Positions 15,920 to 24,350 of a DNA stretch of 64,000 bases are shown here, piece by piece. The notes under the pieces were generated by a model, which was given only the letters and a program-made list of their open reading frames with translations, did not search any database and was not told the DNA's origin. The translations under genes were made by a program, and so were the position numbers. Position 1 is the first letter of the stretch. Each line of letters begins with the position of its first letter. The DNA comes from VAZQ01 sp035693615 (GTDB taxonomy: Bacteria; Pseudomonadota; Alphaproteobacteria; Rhizobiales; Xanthobacteraceae): contig DASSGH010000043.1 of assembly GCA_035693615.1 (NCBI GenBank), forward strand, positions 1 to 64,000, read 5' to 3'.

Positions 15920-17370
15920 CGTGTGGCTCCGGCGAGCGTTTCGGCGATGCGCGCGATCAGCGCGCGCGCCACCTCCTCTTTCGATTGCTGCGGCCAGGAT
16001 TCAACCCCTCGTGCCGTCAGCAGGTGGACCGTGTTGCGGTCGCTGCCCATGACGCCGCTTTCGGCCGAGACGTCGTTGGCGAGGATCCAATCGCAGCCTT
16101 TGCGGGCGAGCTTGGCCTTAGCATGCTCGATGATCCGCTCGGTCTCGGCGGCAAAGCCGATGACGAGGCGCGGGCGCCTGCTCGCGTCATGCGCCACCGT
16201 CGCGAGGATGTCGGGATTTTCCGTGAGCGCGAGTTTCGGCGTTGCGTCCGTGCCCTTCTTGATCTTGTTCGACTGCGCCTTGGCCGGCCGCCAATCGGCC
16301 ACCGCCGCCGCGAATACCGCGACATCGGCGGGCAACGCCTTCTCCACCGCAAACAGCATGTCCTGCGCGCTCGCGACGTTGACGACCTTAACCCCGGGTG
16401 GATCGGGCAGGTGGACCGGCCCGGAGATCAAGATCACCTCGGCGCCCGCCGCGGCGGCCGCCGCTGCGATGGCATGGCCTTGCTTGCCCGAGGAACGATT
16501 GGCGATGTAGCGCACGGGGTCGATCGGCTCATGCGTCGGACCGGAGGTGACGATTACCCGCTTGCCGACGAGCGTTCCCTCGCCGGAGGCGGGGGCGATA
16601 AGCGGCAGCGCTGCCGCCACGATTTCGAGTGGCTCGGCCATACGCCCGATACCGGCCTCGCCGGCCTCGGCCATCGCGCCCGCGTTCGGGCCGACCACCG
16701 CGATGCCGTCCTCGATCAGCCGCGCGAGATTGCGCTGCGTCGCCTTGTGCTCCCACATGCGCGGGTTCATCGCCGGCGCCAACAGCACGGGGCATTCGGT
16801 CGCGAGCAGCACGGCACTGGCGAGGTCGTCGGCGTGTCCGCCCGCCAACTTGGCCATGAGGTCGGCAGTCGCGGGCGCCACGATGACGAGATCAGCCTCA
16901 CGTGCCAATCTGATGTGCCCAACGTCGAACTCGCTCTCCCGATCAAACAAATCCGTGAACGCACGCTCGCCCGAGAGCGCGCCAGCCGAGAGCGGTGTGA
17001 TGAATTCCTGGGCCGCCTTGGTGAGAATGCAGCGCACGGCGAGCGAGTGCTCCTTCAATCGGCGGATGAGATCGAGCGCCTTATACGCGGCGATCCCGCC
17101 GCCGATGATCAGCAGAATGCGTCGCGTGCGGCCGGCGTGGGTGTTCCCCGCCGGGGGCGCCGCGGCATCCGCCCTCACCCCGCGGCGCTCGCGTTGGAGG
17201 ATACGCGCGGAGCCCGCGCCCTCCTCCAGTTGCGCCTTGTCGTCCAGCGCAGCGGCAGTGCGCAGAATGGTGCGCGCCTCATCTTCCATTGAGCGGCCGT
17301 TGCGCGCTGCGCGCAGGCGCAGCCGGCGCTTCAATCCTTCCTCAAGTTGGCGAATGGTGATGCTGGCCAT
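15916..17370 (-). CDS. coaBC: Bifunctional phosphopantothenoylcysteine decarboxylase/phosphopantothenate-cysteine ligase with N-terminal FitA-like domain
   Basis: A 484-residue enzyme of coenzyme A synthesis that couples cysteine to 4'-phosphopantothenate and decarboxylates the product. The CoaC flavoprotein part (about 84-260) shows GGGIAAYK, the catalytic His in VGHIRLA and the PAMNPRMW motif. The CoaB part (about 275-484) shows TSGPTHEPIDPVR and the lysine-rich NKIKK motif. Uniquely relative to E. coli, residues 1-42 form a ribbon-helix-helix domain of the FitA antitoxin type (ITIRQL, then RLRLRAARNGRSMEDEARTIL), followed by a loose linker. A GGAG ribosome binding site lies 7 nt before the ATG at 17370. 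The gap upstream holds an operator-like array over a possible promoter, suggesting autoregulation. Confidence 0.96.
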   Translation of the reverse strand: MASITIRQLEEGLKRRLRLRAARNGRSMEDEARTILRTAAALDDKAQLEEGAGSARILQRERRGVRADAAAPPAGNTHAGRTRRILLIIGGGIAAYKALDLIRRLKEHSLAVRCILTKAAQEFITPLSAGALSGERAFTDLFDRESEFDVGHIRLAREADLVIVAPATADLMAKLAGGHADDLASAVLLATECPVLLAPAMNPRMWEHKATQRNLARLIEDGIAVVGPNAGAMAEAGEAGIGRMAEPLEIVAAALPLIAPASGEGTLVGKRVIVTSGPTHEPIDPVRYIANRSSGKQGHAIAAAAAAAGAEVILISGPVHLPDPPGVKVVNVASAQDMLFAVEKALPADVAVFAAAVADWRPAKAQSNKIKKGTDATPKLALTENPDILATVAHDASRRPRLVIGFAAETERIIEHAKAKLARKGCDWILANDVSAESGVMGSDRNTVHLLTARGVESWPQQSKEEVARALIARIAETLAGATR

Positions 17371-17393
17371 GCACCGCTCCGCGGGGGGGGACT

Positions 17394-17425
17394 AGCATAT
17401 GATTGCAATGCAATCAATGCAATCA
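17394..17425 (-). promoter_or_regulatory. Candidate coaBC promoter overlapped by a FitA-like operator array
   Basis: Three 8-bp half-sites occur at a 9-bp period: TGATTGCA (17400-17407), TGCAATCA (17409-17416) and TGCAATCA (17418-17425). The first two form a perfect inverted repeat with a 1-bp spacer. On the minus strand, TTGCAT (17422-17417) and TATGCT (17399-17394) are separated by 17 bp and could be the -35 and -10 boxes. The array therefore covers the -35 and spacer. The half-site differs by one base from the FitA half-site TGATAGCA as I recall it. The coaBC start is 24 bp downstream of the -10. Confidence 0.45.
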
Positions 17426-17430
17426 GAGCA

Positions 17431-19005
17431 TCAACGAATGAGCAAGTAGATCAGCCAGCCGAGCAGCAGGGCAATCGTCCACAAGGCGGCCGCGGTCCAG
17501 CGGTTGCGCCGCGCCTGAGCGTGCCCGATGTCGGCGACTGTCTGCGGCGCGAGCACCAGGCCGTCGCGAGTGATGGCGTCGAGCTGTTCCGCCACCAGAG
17601 CGCCGCGCGAGAGCAGCCCCGGCACGGCGGCCAGCACTCTGGCGACTTCGATCGCCCCTTCCGCGGCGTCCTCGATCCTCCCGACCGGGCCGAGATTGCG
17701 CTCGATCCATTCCCGCACCACCGGCTCGGCCACCGCCCACATGTCGAGCCTGGGATCGAGCGAGCGGGCGACCCCTTCGACCACCACCATGGTCTTTTGC
17801 AGCAGCAGAAGCTCGGGCCGGGTCCGCATGTCGAACAACCCGGTGACCTCGAACAGCAGCGCGAACAGCTTCGCCATCGAGATCTCTTCTGCGGTGCGAT
17901 TGTGAATCGGCTCGCCGATGGCGCGGATCGCCTGGGCAAAACTTTCGACCGAATGATGCCGCGGTACGTAGCCGGCTTCGAAATGCAGTTCGGCGGTCCG
18001 CTGATAGTTGCGGGTGATGAAGCCGAGCAAGATCTCGGCGAGGAAGCGCCGTTCCTTCGCGCCGAGTCGGCCCATAATGCCGAAATCGACTGCAACCAGT
18101 TCGCCCGCGTCGTCCACGAACAGATTGCCGGGATGCATATCGGCGTGGAAAAAACCGTCGCGCAGGGCGTGACGTAAGAACGTTTGGATCACCGCGCGAG
18201 CGAGACGCTTGAGGTCGAAGCCCTTGGCTTCGAGCTGGGCGCGGTCCGAGAGCGGCGTCGCCTCGATCCATTCGAGCGTAAGCACGTCGCGCGCGGTGCG
18301 GTCCCAGTCGACGGCGGGCACCCGGAAGTCGGGGTCTTGTTTGGTGTTCTCCGCCATTTCCGAGAGCGCGGCCGCCTCGAACCGCAAATCCATCTCGATT
18401 GCGACCGAACGGCGTAGCGTCTCCACCACCTCAACGAGCCGCAGCCGCCGGGCTTGCGCGGATATCTTCTCGGCGTGGTGCGCTGCGAAGGTGAAAGCGT
18501 CGAGGTCGACCTTGAAACGCCGCTCGACCCCCGGGCGCAGCACCTTCACCGCGACGGACCGAGCGCCGCCAGCGGTTGCGACCGCTGCGCGGTGCACCTG
18601 CGCGATCGATGCGGCCGCGACCGGCCCGCCAAACCAAGCGAACAGCTCGGCCAGCGGCTTGCCCAACGCGGCCTCAACCGCGCGTTCGGCCTCCGCCTGC
18701 GCAAACGGTACCATCTTGTCCTGCAAGGTCTCGAGGTCGCGCGCCAATGCGGCCCCGACGACGTCCGGCCGCGTCGCCAGGAACTGACCTAGTTTGACGT
18801 AGGTGGGCCCGAGCCGGGTGAGTGCGGCTGCGATGCGATTTGCTGCGACACGGCTTGCGGGTCGCTCGACCAGCCGCGCCAGGCGCACGGCCGCCCGGGC
18901 GGACGGCGGCACCAGCATCGTATCGATGCCTGCAAACACCCCCTCGCGCGCGAACACGAAACCGGCATGCCCAAGGCGGACGAGAGGGGCCGGGCTTGCG
19001 ATCAC
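17431..19005 (-). CDS. ubiB: UbiB family protein, ubiquinone biosynthesis accessory kinase-like ATPase
   Basis: A 524-residue protein of the ABC1/ADCK family needed for ubiquinone synthesis, thought to be an ATPase acting on lipid intermediates at the membrane. Family motifs are present: the KxGQ motif (KLGQ at 71-74), the Ala-rich nucleotide loop (AAASIAQVH), VAVKVLRPGV with the invariant Lys, HADMHPGNL, and the DFG-like DFGIMGRL. Two C-terminal hydrophobic segments (TAAALWTIALLLGWLIYLLI) match the UbiB membrane anchor. It overlaps ubiE by 4 bp and ends 60 bp upstream of coaBC. The ubiE-ubiB order is conserved in proteobacteria. Confidence 0.95.
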   Translation of the reverse strand: MIASPAPLVRLGHAGFVFAREGVFAGIDTMLVPPSARAAVRLARLVERPASRVAANRIAAALTRLGPTYVKLGQFLATRPDVVGAALARDLETLQDKMVPFAQAEAERAVEAALGKPLAELFAWFGGPVAAASIAQVHRAAVATAGGARSVAVKVLRPGVERRFKVDLDAFTFAAHHAEKISAQARRLRLVEVVETLRRSVAIEMDLRFEAAALSEMAENTKQDPDFRVPAVDWDRTARDVLTLEWIEATPLSDRAQLEAKGFDLKRLARAVIQTFLRHALRDGFFHADMHPGNLFVDDAGELVAVDFGIMGRLGAKERRFLAEILLGFITRNYQRTAELHFEAGYVPRHHSVESFAQAIRAIGEPIHNRTAEEISMAKLFALLFEVTGLFDMRTRPELLLLQKTMVVVEGVARSLDPRLDMWAVAEPVVREWIERNLGPVGRIEDAAEGAIEVARVLAAVPGLLSRGALVAEQLDAITRDGLVLAPQTVADIGHAQARRNRWTAAALWTIALLLGWLIYLLIR

Positions 19006-19796
19006 AATCGCCAGCCCGAATGCAGCGCGACGATGCCTCCGCTCATGCGTTGAAACGAGACTCGGGCAAAGCCGGCCGCCCGCATCATTTCGGCGAGCGC
19101 ATGCGGGGGCGGGAAGCGGCGGATGGATTCCACCAGATACCGGTACGCCTCGGCATCGCCGACGACGGTGCGTCCAAGCACGGGAATCACGTTGAAGGAG
19201 TAAAAGTCATAAAACACATCGAGGCCCGGCACGTCGACGGTGGAGAATTCTAGGCACAGGAACCGCCCGCCGATCCGCAGGACACGATAGGCTTCCCTGA
19301 GCGCGGCTTCGATGCGCGGCACGTTGCGGATGCCGAAGGCGATGGTGACGGCATCATAACTGTGGTCGGCGAGCGGTAGCGCCTCAGCGTTGCCTTCGAT
19401 GAAGGTGATCGCGTCGTCGAGGCCGCGCTCGGCGGCCCGCGCGCGTCCGACGGCCAGCATGTCGGCATTGATGTCGACGACGGTTGCGCGCGTGCCACTG
19501 CCGCCCGCCTGGATCACGCGGAACGCGATGTCACCGGTGCCGCCGGCAAGATCGAGCAGCGTAAACCGTGGTGCTGCCAGCCCGGTATCTCGGGCAACTG
19601 CCGGGCGCTCTTTGGGCGGATTGACCGCGGTGACCAGGGCTTGCTTCCACGCGCGGTGCAGTCCGCCCGACATGAGATCGTTCATCAGGTCGTAACGAGG
19701 TGCCACGCTGTGAAAAACGTCATCGACCATGCCTTGCTTGCGCTCGAGTGGCACCTCCCGGAAGCCGAAGTAGGTGTGTTCGCGCGGTAGCGGCAT
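19002..19796 (-). CDS. ubiE: Ubiquinone/menaquinone biosynthesis C-methyltransferase
   Basis: A 264-residue SAM-dependent methyltransferase that C-methylates the ubiquinone precursor 2-polyprenyl-6-methoxy-1,4-benzoquinol (and demethylmenaquinone where present). It shows the UbiE N-terminal signature VPLERKQGMVDDVFHSVAPRYDLMND, SAM motif I LDLAGGTGDIAFR, and the second family signature YRVLRIGGRFLCLEFS. Length fits the family. It is the first gene of the ubiE-ubiB pair (ATGA-type overlap with ubiB) and divergent from mutM, start to start 74 bp. Confidence 0.97.
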   Translation of the reverse strand: MPLPREHTYFGFREVPLERKQGMVDDVFHSVAPRYDLMNDLMSGGLHRAWKQALVTAVNPPKERPAVARDTGLAAPRFTLLDLAGGTGDIAFRVIQAGGSGTRATVVDINADMLAVGRARAAERGLDDAITFIEGNAEALPLADHSYDAVTIAFGIRNVPRIEAALREAYRVLRIGGRFLCLEFSTVDVPGLDVFYDFYSFNVIPVLGRTVVGDAEAYRYLVESIRRFPPPHALAEMMRAAGFARVSFQRMSGGIVALHSGWRL

Positions 19797-19870
19797 AGCC
19801 GATGGTCCTTCGCCGTCACGACCATAGCGCGCCAGCCCGCAGGACGCTATGTGTCGGGCGGGAGTTAACC

Positions 19871-20752
19871 ATGCCCGAACTGCCGGAAGTCGAGACCGTG
19901 CGCCGAGGCCTTCAGCCGGTGATGGAAGGGGCGCGCTTTCTCAAAGTCATCGCGCATCGCGGCGACCTGCGCTGGCCGCTGGGCCAGGATTTTGCCGCGA
20001 GGCTCCAAGGCAAAACGGTTGAGGGACTCGGCCGGCGCGCCAAATATCTACTCGCGGATCTCTCCTCGGGAGAGGTGTTGGTGATGCATCTCGGCATGTC
20101 GGGCTCGTTCCGGGTCGCCCATCGACGCGGCAAGGCCACGCCCGGCCGCTATTATCACGAACGTGCCAAGAACGCGGCTCATGATCACGTCGTGTTCCAC
20201 ATGTCCTCGGGCGCGCGCATTTCCTTCAACGATCCGCGACGCTTCGGCATGATGAAGCTCGTCCCCCGCGCCGAGCTCGACCGCGAGCCGCTGCTGTGTG
20301 CGCTCGGTCCCGAGCCGCTCGGCAACGAATTCGACGCGGCGATGCTGGCACATGCGTGCAAGGGCAAGAAGACCTCGCTCAAGGCCGCGCTATCGGACCA
20401 GAAAATCGTCGCCGGGCTCGGCAACATCTATGTGTGCGAAGCGCTTCACCGCGCTCGGCTCTCACCCAAGCGCCGCGCCTCCACGATTGCGACGAGGGCG
20501 GGGGCGCCGAACGAGCGCGCGCAACGGCTGGTCGATGCCATCAAGGCGGTGCTTGCGGAGGCGATCGCGGCCGGCGGCTCATCGCTGCGCGATCACCGCC
20601 GCACCGACGGCGAGCTCGGCGATTTTCAGCACAATTTTCGCGTCTATGACCGCGCCGGCAAGCCCTGCCCCACGCCGCGCTGCAACGGCACGACCAGGCG
20701 GATGGTGCAGGGCGGCAGATCGACCTTCTTCTGCCCCGTCTGTCAGCGCTAG
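19871..20752 (+). CDS. mutM: Formamidopyrimidine-DNA glycosylase
   Basis: A 293-residue bifunctional DNA glycosylase/AP lyase that removes 8-oxoguanine and formamidopyrimidines. The start at 19871 is fixed by the essential N-terminal Pro2-Glu3 (MPELPEVETVRRGL), the catalytic nucleophile being Pro2. An upstream open extension would bury that residue. A helix-two-turn-helix follows in the middle (DQKIVAGLGNIYVCEAL), and the C-terminal zinc finger has four cysteines (CPTPRC and CPVC). GGAG lies upstream of the ATG. It is divergent from ubiE, as in many alphaproteobacteria, and is followed by an enoyl-CoA hydratase gene. Confidence 0.97.
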   Translation: MPELPEVETVRRGLQPVMEGARFLKVIAHRGDLRWPLGQDFAARLQGKTVEGLGRRAKYLLADLSSGEVLVMHLGMSGSFRVAHRRGKATPGRYYHERAKNAAHDHVVFHMSSGARISFNDPRRFGMMKLVPRAELDREPLLCALGPEPLGNEFDAAMLAHACKGKKTSLKAALSDQKIVAGLGNIYVCEALHRARLSPKRRASTIATRAGAPNERAQRLVDAIKAVLAEAIAAGGSSLRDHRRTDGELGDFQHNFRVYDRAGKPCPTPRCNGTTRRMVQGGRSTFFCPVCQR

Positions 20753-20871
20753 CCGCCCTTGCGACGCTCGCGCGCCGAGACGGATGCATCAGCCCGCAAT
20801 GGCATCAGTCGCCACTTCCCGCGCGCGATGCGCCATGACAGCATGGCGCGGAAGGAACGCGAAGGACAGCC

Positions 20872-21645
20872 ATGAGCACCCCATCCATTGTTACCGAACG
20901 CCGAGGCCGCGTCAGGATCGTCCAGCTCAATCGCCCGCACGCCTTGAACGCACTCAACCTCACCTTGAAGAACGAGCTCCTCGACGCAGTCGAGGCTTTC
21001 GACCGCGATGCAGATGTGGGGTGCATCCTCATCACCGGATCGGACAAGGCCTTCGCCGCCGGCGCCGATATCAAGGAAATGGCGGACAAAAATTATATCG
21101 AGATTTTCCGCGCCGACTACACGGCCGACTACGAGCGGCTGACGCGCGTGCGCAAGCCGGTCATCGCCGCAGTCGCCGGTTTTGCACTCGGCGGCGGCTG
21201 CGAGCTTGCCATGATGTGCGATTTCATCATTGCCGCGGATAACGCCAAGTTCGGACAGCCCGAGATTAAGCTCGGTATCATCCCCGGTATCGGCGGGACG
21301 CAGCGCCTGGCCCGCGCAGTCGGCAAGGCGAAGGCCATGGACCTGATCTTGACCGGACGAATGATGGATGCCGCGGAAGCCGAGCGCTCCGGCCTGGTTG
21401 CGCGTGTGGTGCCGGCGGCAAGCCTGATGGAGGAGGCGATCAAGGTCGCCGAAACCATTGCCGCGCTGTCTCAGCCGTCACTTCTGGCGGCGAAAGAGGC
21501 AGTCAACCGCAGCTTCGAGACCTCCCTCGCCGAGGGTGTGCGCTTCGAGCGCCGCGTCTTCCACGCCTTATTTGCGACCAAGGATCGCAAGGAGGGAATG
21601 ACCGCGTTCATCGAGAAACGCCCGCCGCGGTTCACGAACGATTGA
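20872..21645 (+). CDS. Enoyl-CoA hydratase/isomerase family protein
   Basis: A 257-residue crotonase-fold enzyme that adds water to 2-enoyl-CoA thioesters, as in fatty-acid beta-oxidation. Oxyanion-hole segments are present: AFAAGADIKEMA and AGFALGGGCELAMMCD. Both catalytic glutamates expected of true hydratases appear in place: the one in QPEIKLGIIPG and the one in GGCELAM. The length matches the mitochondrial-type short-chain hydratases. It follows mutM by 120 bp on the same strand. GGAAGGACAGCC before the ATG is an adequate ribosome binding site. Confidence 0.95.
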   Translation: MSTPSIVTERRGRVRIVQLNRPHALNALNLTLKNELLDAVEAFDRDADVGCILITGSDKAFAAGADIKEMADKNYIEIFRADYTADYERLTRVRKPVIAAVAGFALGGGCELAMMCDFIIAADNAKFGQPEIKLGIIPGIGGTQRLARAVGKAKAMDLILTGRMMDAAEAERSGLVARVVPAASLMEEAIKVAETIAALSQPSLLAAKEAVNRSFETSLAEGVRFERRVFHALFATKDRKEGMTAFIEKRPPRFTND

Positions 21646-21826
21646 CGCCGCGGGGCAAGTCATTCCACGGCGCCGGCCGCTCCCTGCCCGATAGCGAGGG
21701 GGATCAGTGTCGCCTTGGATCGCGCAGACTTGATTGCGAACGAACCACCTTCGATCGCATAACCTGGGCCGGCGCTGGCAGATCATCGGTTACGCGAAAA
21801 TCGCGACCAACGTCGAGGAGCCGTCG

Positions 21827-22627
21827 ATGCTCAGTCCGGAGGAGCTTGAGCGCTATGCTCGCCACATCGTGCTGCACGAGATCGGCGGCCCGGGTCAGGC
21901 TGCGCTCAAGGCGGCGCGGGTCCTGGTTGTCGGCGCCGGCGGGCTCGGCGCACCGGCCCTGCTTTACCTCGCTGCAGCGGGGGTCGGCACCCTCGGCGTC
22001 ATCGATGATGACGCGGTCGCACTGTCGAACCTGCAGCGCCAGGTGATCCACGCCACGGCGGAGATCGGCGGGGCCAAGGTGGAGAGTGCTGCCGCCGCGA
22101 TCCACCGCCTCAACCCGCATGTGAAGGTCGAGACGCATGCCGCGCGACTGGTCGCGGCGAATGCGCTCGCGCTCATCGGCCGCTATGACATCGTTGCCGA
22201 CGGCTCGGATAATTTTGCCACGCGCTACCTGGTGTCGGATGCCTGTTTCTTTGCCAAGAAGCCGCTCGTCACCGCCGCCGTCGGCGTGTTTGATGGCACG
22301 CTCACGACCATTCGCGCCCATGAGGGTGACGCAGCCGGAACGGCCAACCCGACCTATCGCTGTCTCTTTCCCGAACCGCCGCCGCCGGGCAGCGTTCCCG
22401 CTTGCGCGGAAGCCGGCATTCTCGGCGCGCTCACCGGAGTGCTCGGCTCACTCATGGCGCTCGAAGTGATCCGTGAGATCGTCGGCTTCGGCGAAGGGCT
22501 GGTCGGACGGCTTCTCATGTTCGACGCCCGTGCCATGCGCTTCGAAACGCTTCGTTATGGCTGGGACCCTTCCAATCCGCTCTCGGGCGAGCAGCCCACG
22601 ATTAAGGATCTCTCGCTTCACGCTTGA
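21827..22627 (+). CDS. ThiF/MoeB/HesA family adenylyltransferase
   Basis: A 266-residue E1-like enzyme that adenylates the C-terminus of a ubiquitin-like sulfur carrier (MoaD or ThiS). The nucleotide motif VVGAGGLGAPALLYLAAAGVG lies near residues 33-53, followed by IDDDAVALSNLQRQVIH with the conserved Asp and Arg contacts. A candidate catalytic Cys is in VPACAEAGILG. There is no rhodanese domain, so it is the short MoeB/ThiF form. The paired CxxC zinc motifs of MoeB are not evident. Start 21827 is chosen by a GAGGAG site 6 nt upstream and alignment of the N-terminal ELERYARH motif. No thi or moa genes adjoin it, so the partner is unclear. Confidence 0.92.
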   Translation: MLSPEELERYARHIVLHEIGGPGQAALKAARVLVVGAGGLGAPALLYLAAAGVGTLGVIDDDAVALSNLQRQVIHATAEIGGAKVESAAAAIHRLNPHVKVETHAARLVAANALALIGRYDIVADGSDNFATRYLVSDACFFAKKPLVTAAVGVFDGTLTTIRAHEGDAAGTANPTYRCLFPEPPPPGSVPACAEAGILGALTGVLGSLMALEVIREIVGFGEGLVGRLLMFDARAMRFETLRYGWDPSNPLSGEQPTIKDLSLHA

Positions 22628-22689
22628 CCTGTTGCCGGAGTCGCGCGGACGTGCACGATCGCGCCCCCAGCTCTTTTCTGAGCGCGGGC

Positions 22690-23040
22690 TCACTTCGTCC
22701 AGGTCGCGACCGCGGTAGCTCCTTGCATCACCGACCACTTGTTGTCGCCGGCGGTGAGCAGGCGGTAGCAATTGGGTTTGGAGCCTTTCCAGGTGGTACA
22801 GAAACCATCCTTGCTCAGCTTCCAGGTGCCTTCGCTCTTCGAGCCCGCAGTACCGACCGGTTCGCGCGTCATCTTGCCGTCGGCGCTAAATACCATCTTG
22901 TATTTGACGTTGGTGGCAGACGCCGTGAAGGGTTGACCAGTGAAGAAGGTCGTTTGGATTTCGTTCGGCGTAAGCGTTGCGGCAACAACGGGCGTGGTCG
23001 CTGCCAAGGCGGCCATGACGGCGACGAGCGAAGCACGCAT
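22690..23040 (-). CDS. Small secreted hypothetical protein (116 aa)
   Basis: A 116-residue protein with a clear Sec signal peptide (hydrophobic residues 4-18, AAT-rich cleavage region near residue 21). The mature domain has two cysteines (in the FCTTWKG and PNCYRL segments) likely to form a disulfide, and a beta-rich pattern with SEGTWKLSKDGFCTTW. Similar small periplasmic domains occur across rhizobia, but I know no function. It is convergent with the ThiF-like gene and co-directional with the 2-hydroxyacid dehydrogenase. GGGAGAGCGCTCG lies upstream of its ATG. Confidence 0.8.
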   Translation of the reverse strand: MRASLVAVMAALAATTPVVAATLTPNEIQTTFFTGQPFTASATNVKYKMVFSADGKMTREPVGTAGSKSEGTWKLSKDGFCTTWKGSKPNCYRLLTAGDNKWSVMQGATAVATWTK

Positions 23041-23134
23041 CGAGCGCTCTCCCTAAATTAGCTTTTGCCTTACGCTAGCGCAAATCGAGCCGTCCCACAG
23101 CAGGGTCCTGGAGGAAGAAACCTGCGAGCTCACC

Positions 23135-24136
23135 TCACAGCATCGACGGCAGCACGCGGTCAGGAGGGCGATGCCCATCCAGAAAAGTCTTGATGTTGAC
23201 AATCACCTTTTCACCCATGTCGATGCGGCCTTCGAGCGTGGCTGAGCCCATGTGCGGCAACAGCACGACCTTGCCGATGCGCGCGAGTTTGACCAGCTTC
23301 GGATTGACCGCCGGCTCGTGCTCGAAAACGTCCAGTCCGGCCCCGGCGATGTCGCCTGAGGCGATTAGGCGCACCAGCGCGTTTTCGTCGATGACCTCCC
23401 CGCGCGCGGTATTGACGATATAGGCTTGCGGCCGGATGAGCTTGAGCCGCCGCGCCGACAGCAAATGAAAGGTCGCCGGCGTGTGCGGACAATTGACCGA
23501 GATGATGTCCATGCGGGCGAGCATCTGATCGAGACTCTCCCAATACGTCGCGGTCAGCTCCTCCTCGATCCTGGCCGGAACGCGGCGGCGGTTGTGGTAG
23601 TGGATCTGCAGCCCAAAGGCGCGGGCGCGGCGCGCCACTGCCTGGCCGATCCGCCCCATGCCGATGATGCCGAGCCGCTTGCCCCAGATTCGGTGACCGA
23701 GCATCCAGGTGGGCGACCAGCCCGGCCACGGCTTGTCTTCGCTCAGCACGGCGGCGCCCTCGGCAAGCCGGCGCGGCACGGCGAGGATGAGCGCCATCGT
23801 CATGTCGGCGGTGTCTTCGGTGAGAACCCCCGGCGTGTTGGTTACGGTGATGCCGCGGCTGAGCGCGGTCGCCACATCGATATGGTCGACCCCGTTGCCG
23901 TAATTGGCGATCAGCTTGAGTTTATCTCCGGCCTTACTCAGCACGGACGCATCGATGCGGTCGGTTACAGTGGGTACCAACACATCGGCGTTCTTCACGG
24001 TGTCGGCGAGCTCCGCCGCGCTCATGGGCTTGTCATCGAGGTTGAGCCGTGTGTCGAACAGCTCGCGCATGCGCGTCTCGATGCTGTCTGGAAGCTTGCG
24101 GGTGACGACGACCAGCGGTCTTTTGCGGTGCGCCAT
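23135..24136 (-). CDS. D-isomer-specific 2-hydroxyacid dehydrogenase (glyoxylate/hydroxypyruvate reductase-like)
   Basis: A 333-residue NAD(P)-dependent enzyme reducing 2-oxoacids such as glyoxylate or hydroxypyruvate to D-hydroxyacids. The Rossmann motif GMGRIGQAVARRARAFG lies near the middle. The catalytic triad is visible as Arg in NTARGEVIDE, Glu in FEHEP and His in LPHMGSATLE. Start 24136 (MAHRKRP) gives the family length; the reading frame stays open upstream to 24541 but that part is Arg-rich and not protein-like. The gene is divergent from the SH3-domain gene with a 214-bp gap. Confidence 0.94.
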   Translation of the reverse strand: MAHRKRPLVVVTRKLPDSIETRMRELFDTRLNLDDKPMSAAELADTVKNADVLVPTVTDRIDASVLSKAGDKLKLIANYGNGVDHIDVATALSRGITVTNTPGVLTEDTADMTMALILAVPRRLAEGAAVLSEDKPWPGWSPTWMLGHRIWGKRLGIIGMGRIGQAVARRARAFGLQIHYHNRRRVPARIEEELTATYWESLDQMLARMDIISVNCPHTPATFHLLSARRLKLIRPQAYIVNTARGEVIDENALVRLIASGDIAGAGLDVFEHEPAVNPKLVKLARIGKVVLLPHMGSATLEGRIDMGEKVIVNIKTFLDGHRPPDRVLPSML

Positions 24137-24232
24137 GGTTTGGACCTTCGCCACTTCGCTGCCCCGCGAACGAGCAAAGCCTCGCGTTCGTTCAGGTCTC
24201 CTTAACCGCCGTCCTCGACACTGGCGTCGCTT

Positions 24233-24261
24233 TTGACGCGGGTGAGGTATCTCTCTGTAAC
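24233..24261 (+). promoter_or_regulatory. Candidate sigma-70 promoter of the SH3-domain gene
   Basis: TTGACG (24233-24238) and TGTAAC (24256-24261) are separated by 17 bp. The -35 matches five of six consensus bases. The spacing and position, 90 bp upstream of the start codon at 24351, fit a promoter with a leader of about 80 nt. Confidence 0.45.
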
Positions 24262-24350
24262 AGATGCAGGTGTGAAGACAAAGGCCCGTTGCGATCGCGG
24301 CCGCTTGCGCGAGCCGATCGCAGCGTCGATGTTTCCACCGCCGTGGAGCC

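Noticed and set aside
15985..17292. 435-codon open frame on the plus strand opposite coaBC
   Set aside because: Antisense to a clear coaBC gene in GC-rich DNA; Arg/Gly/His-rich composition and no ribosome binding site.
17245..17370. A free-standing FitAB toxin-antitoxin pair
   Set aside because: The FitA-like segment is fused in frame to CoaBC and there is no PIN-domain toxin gene beside it.
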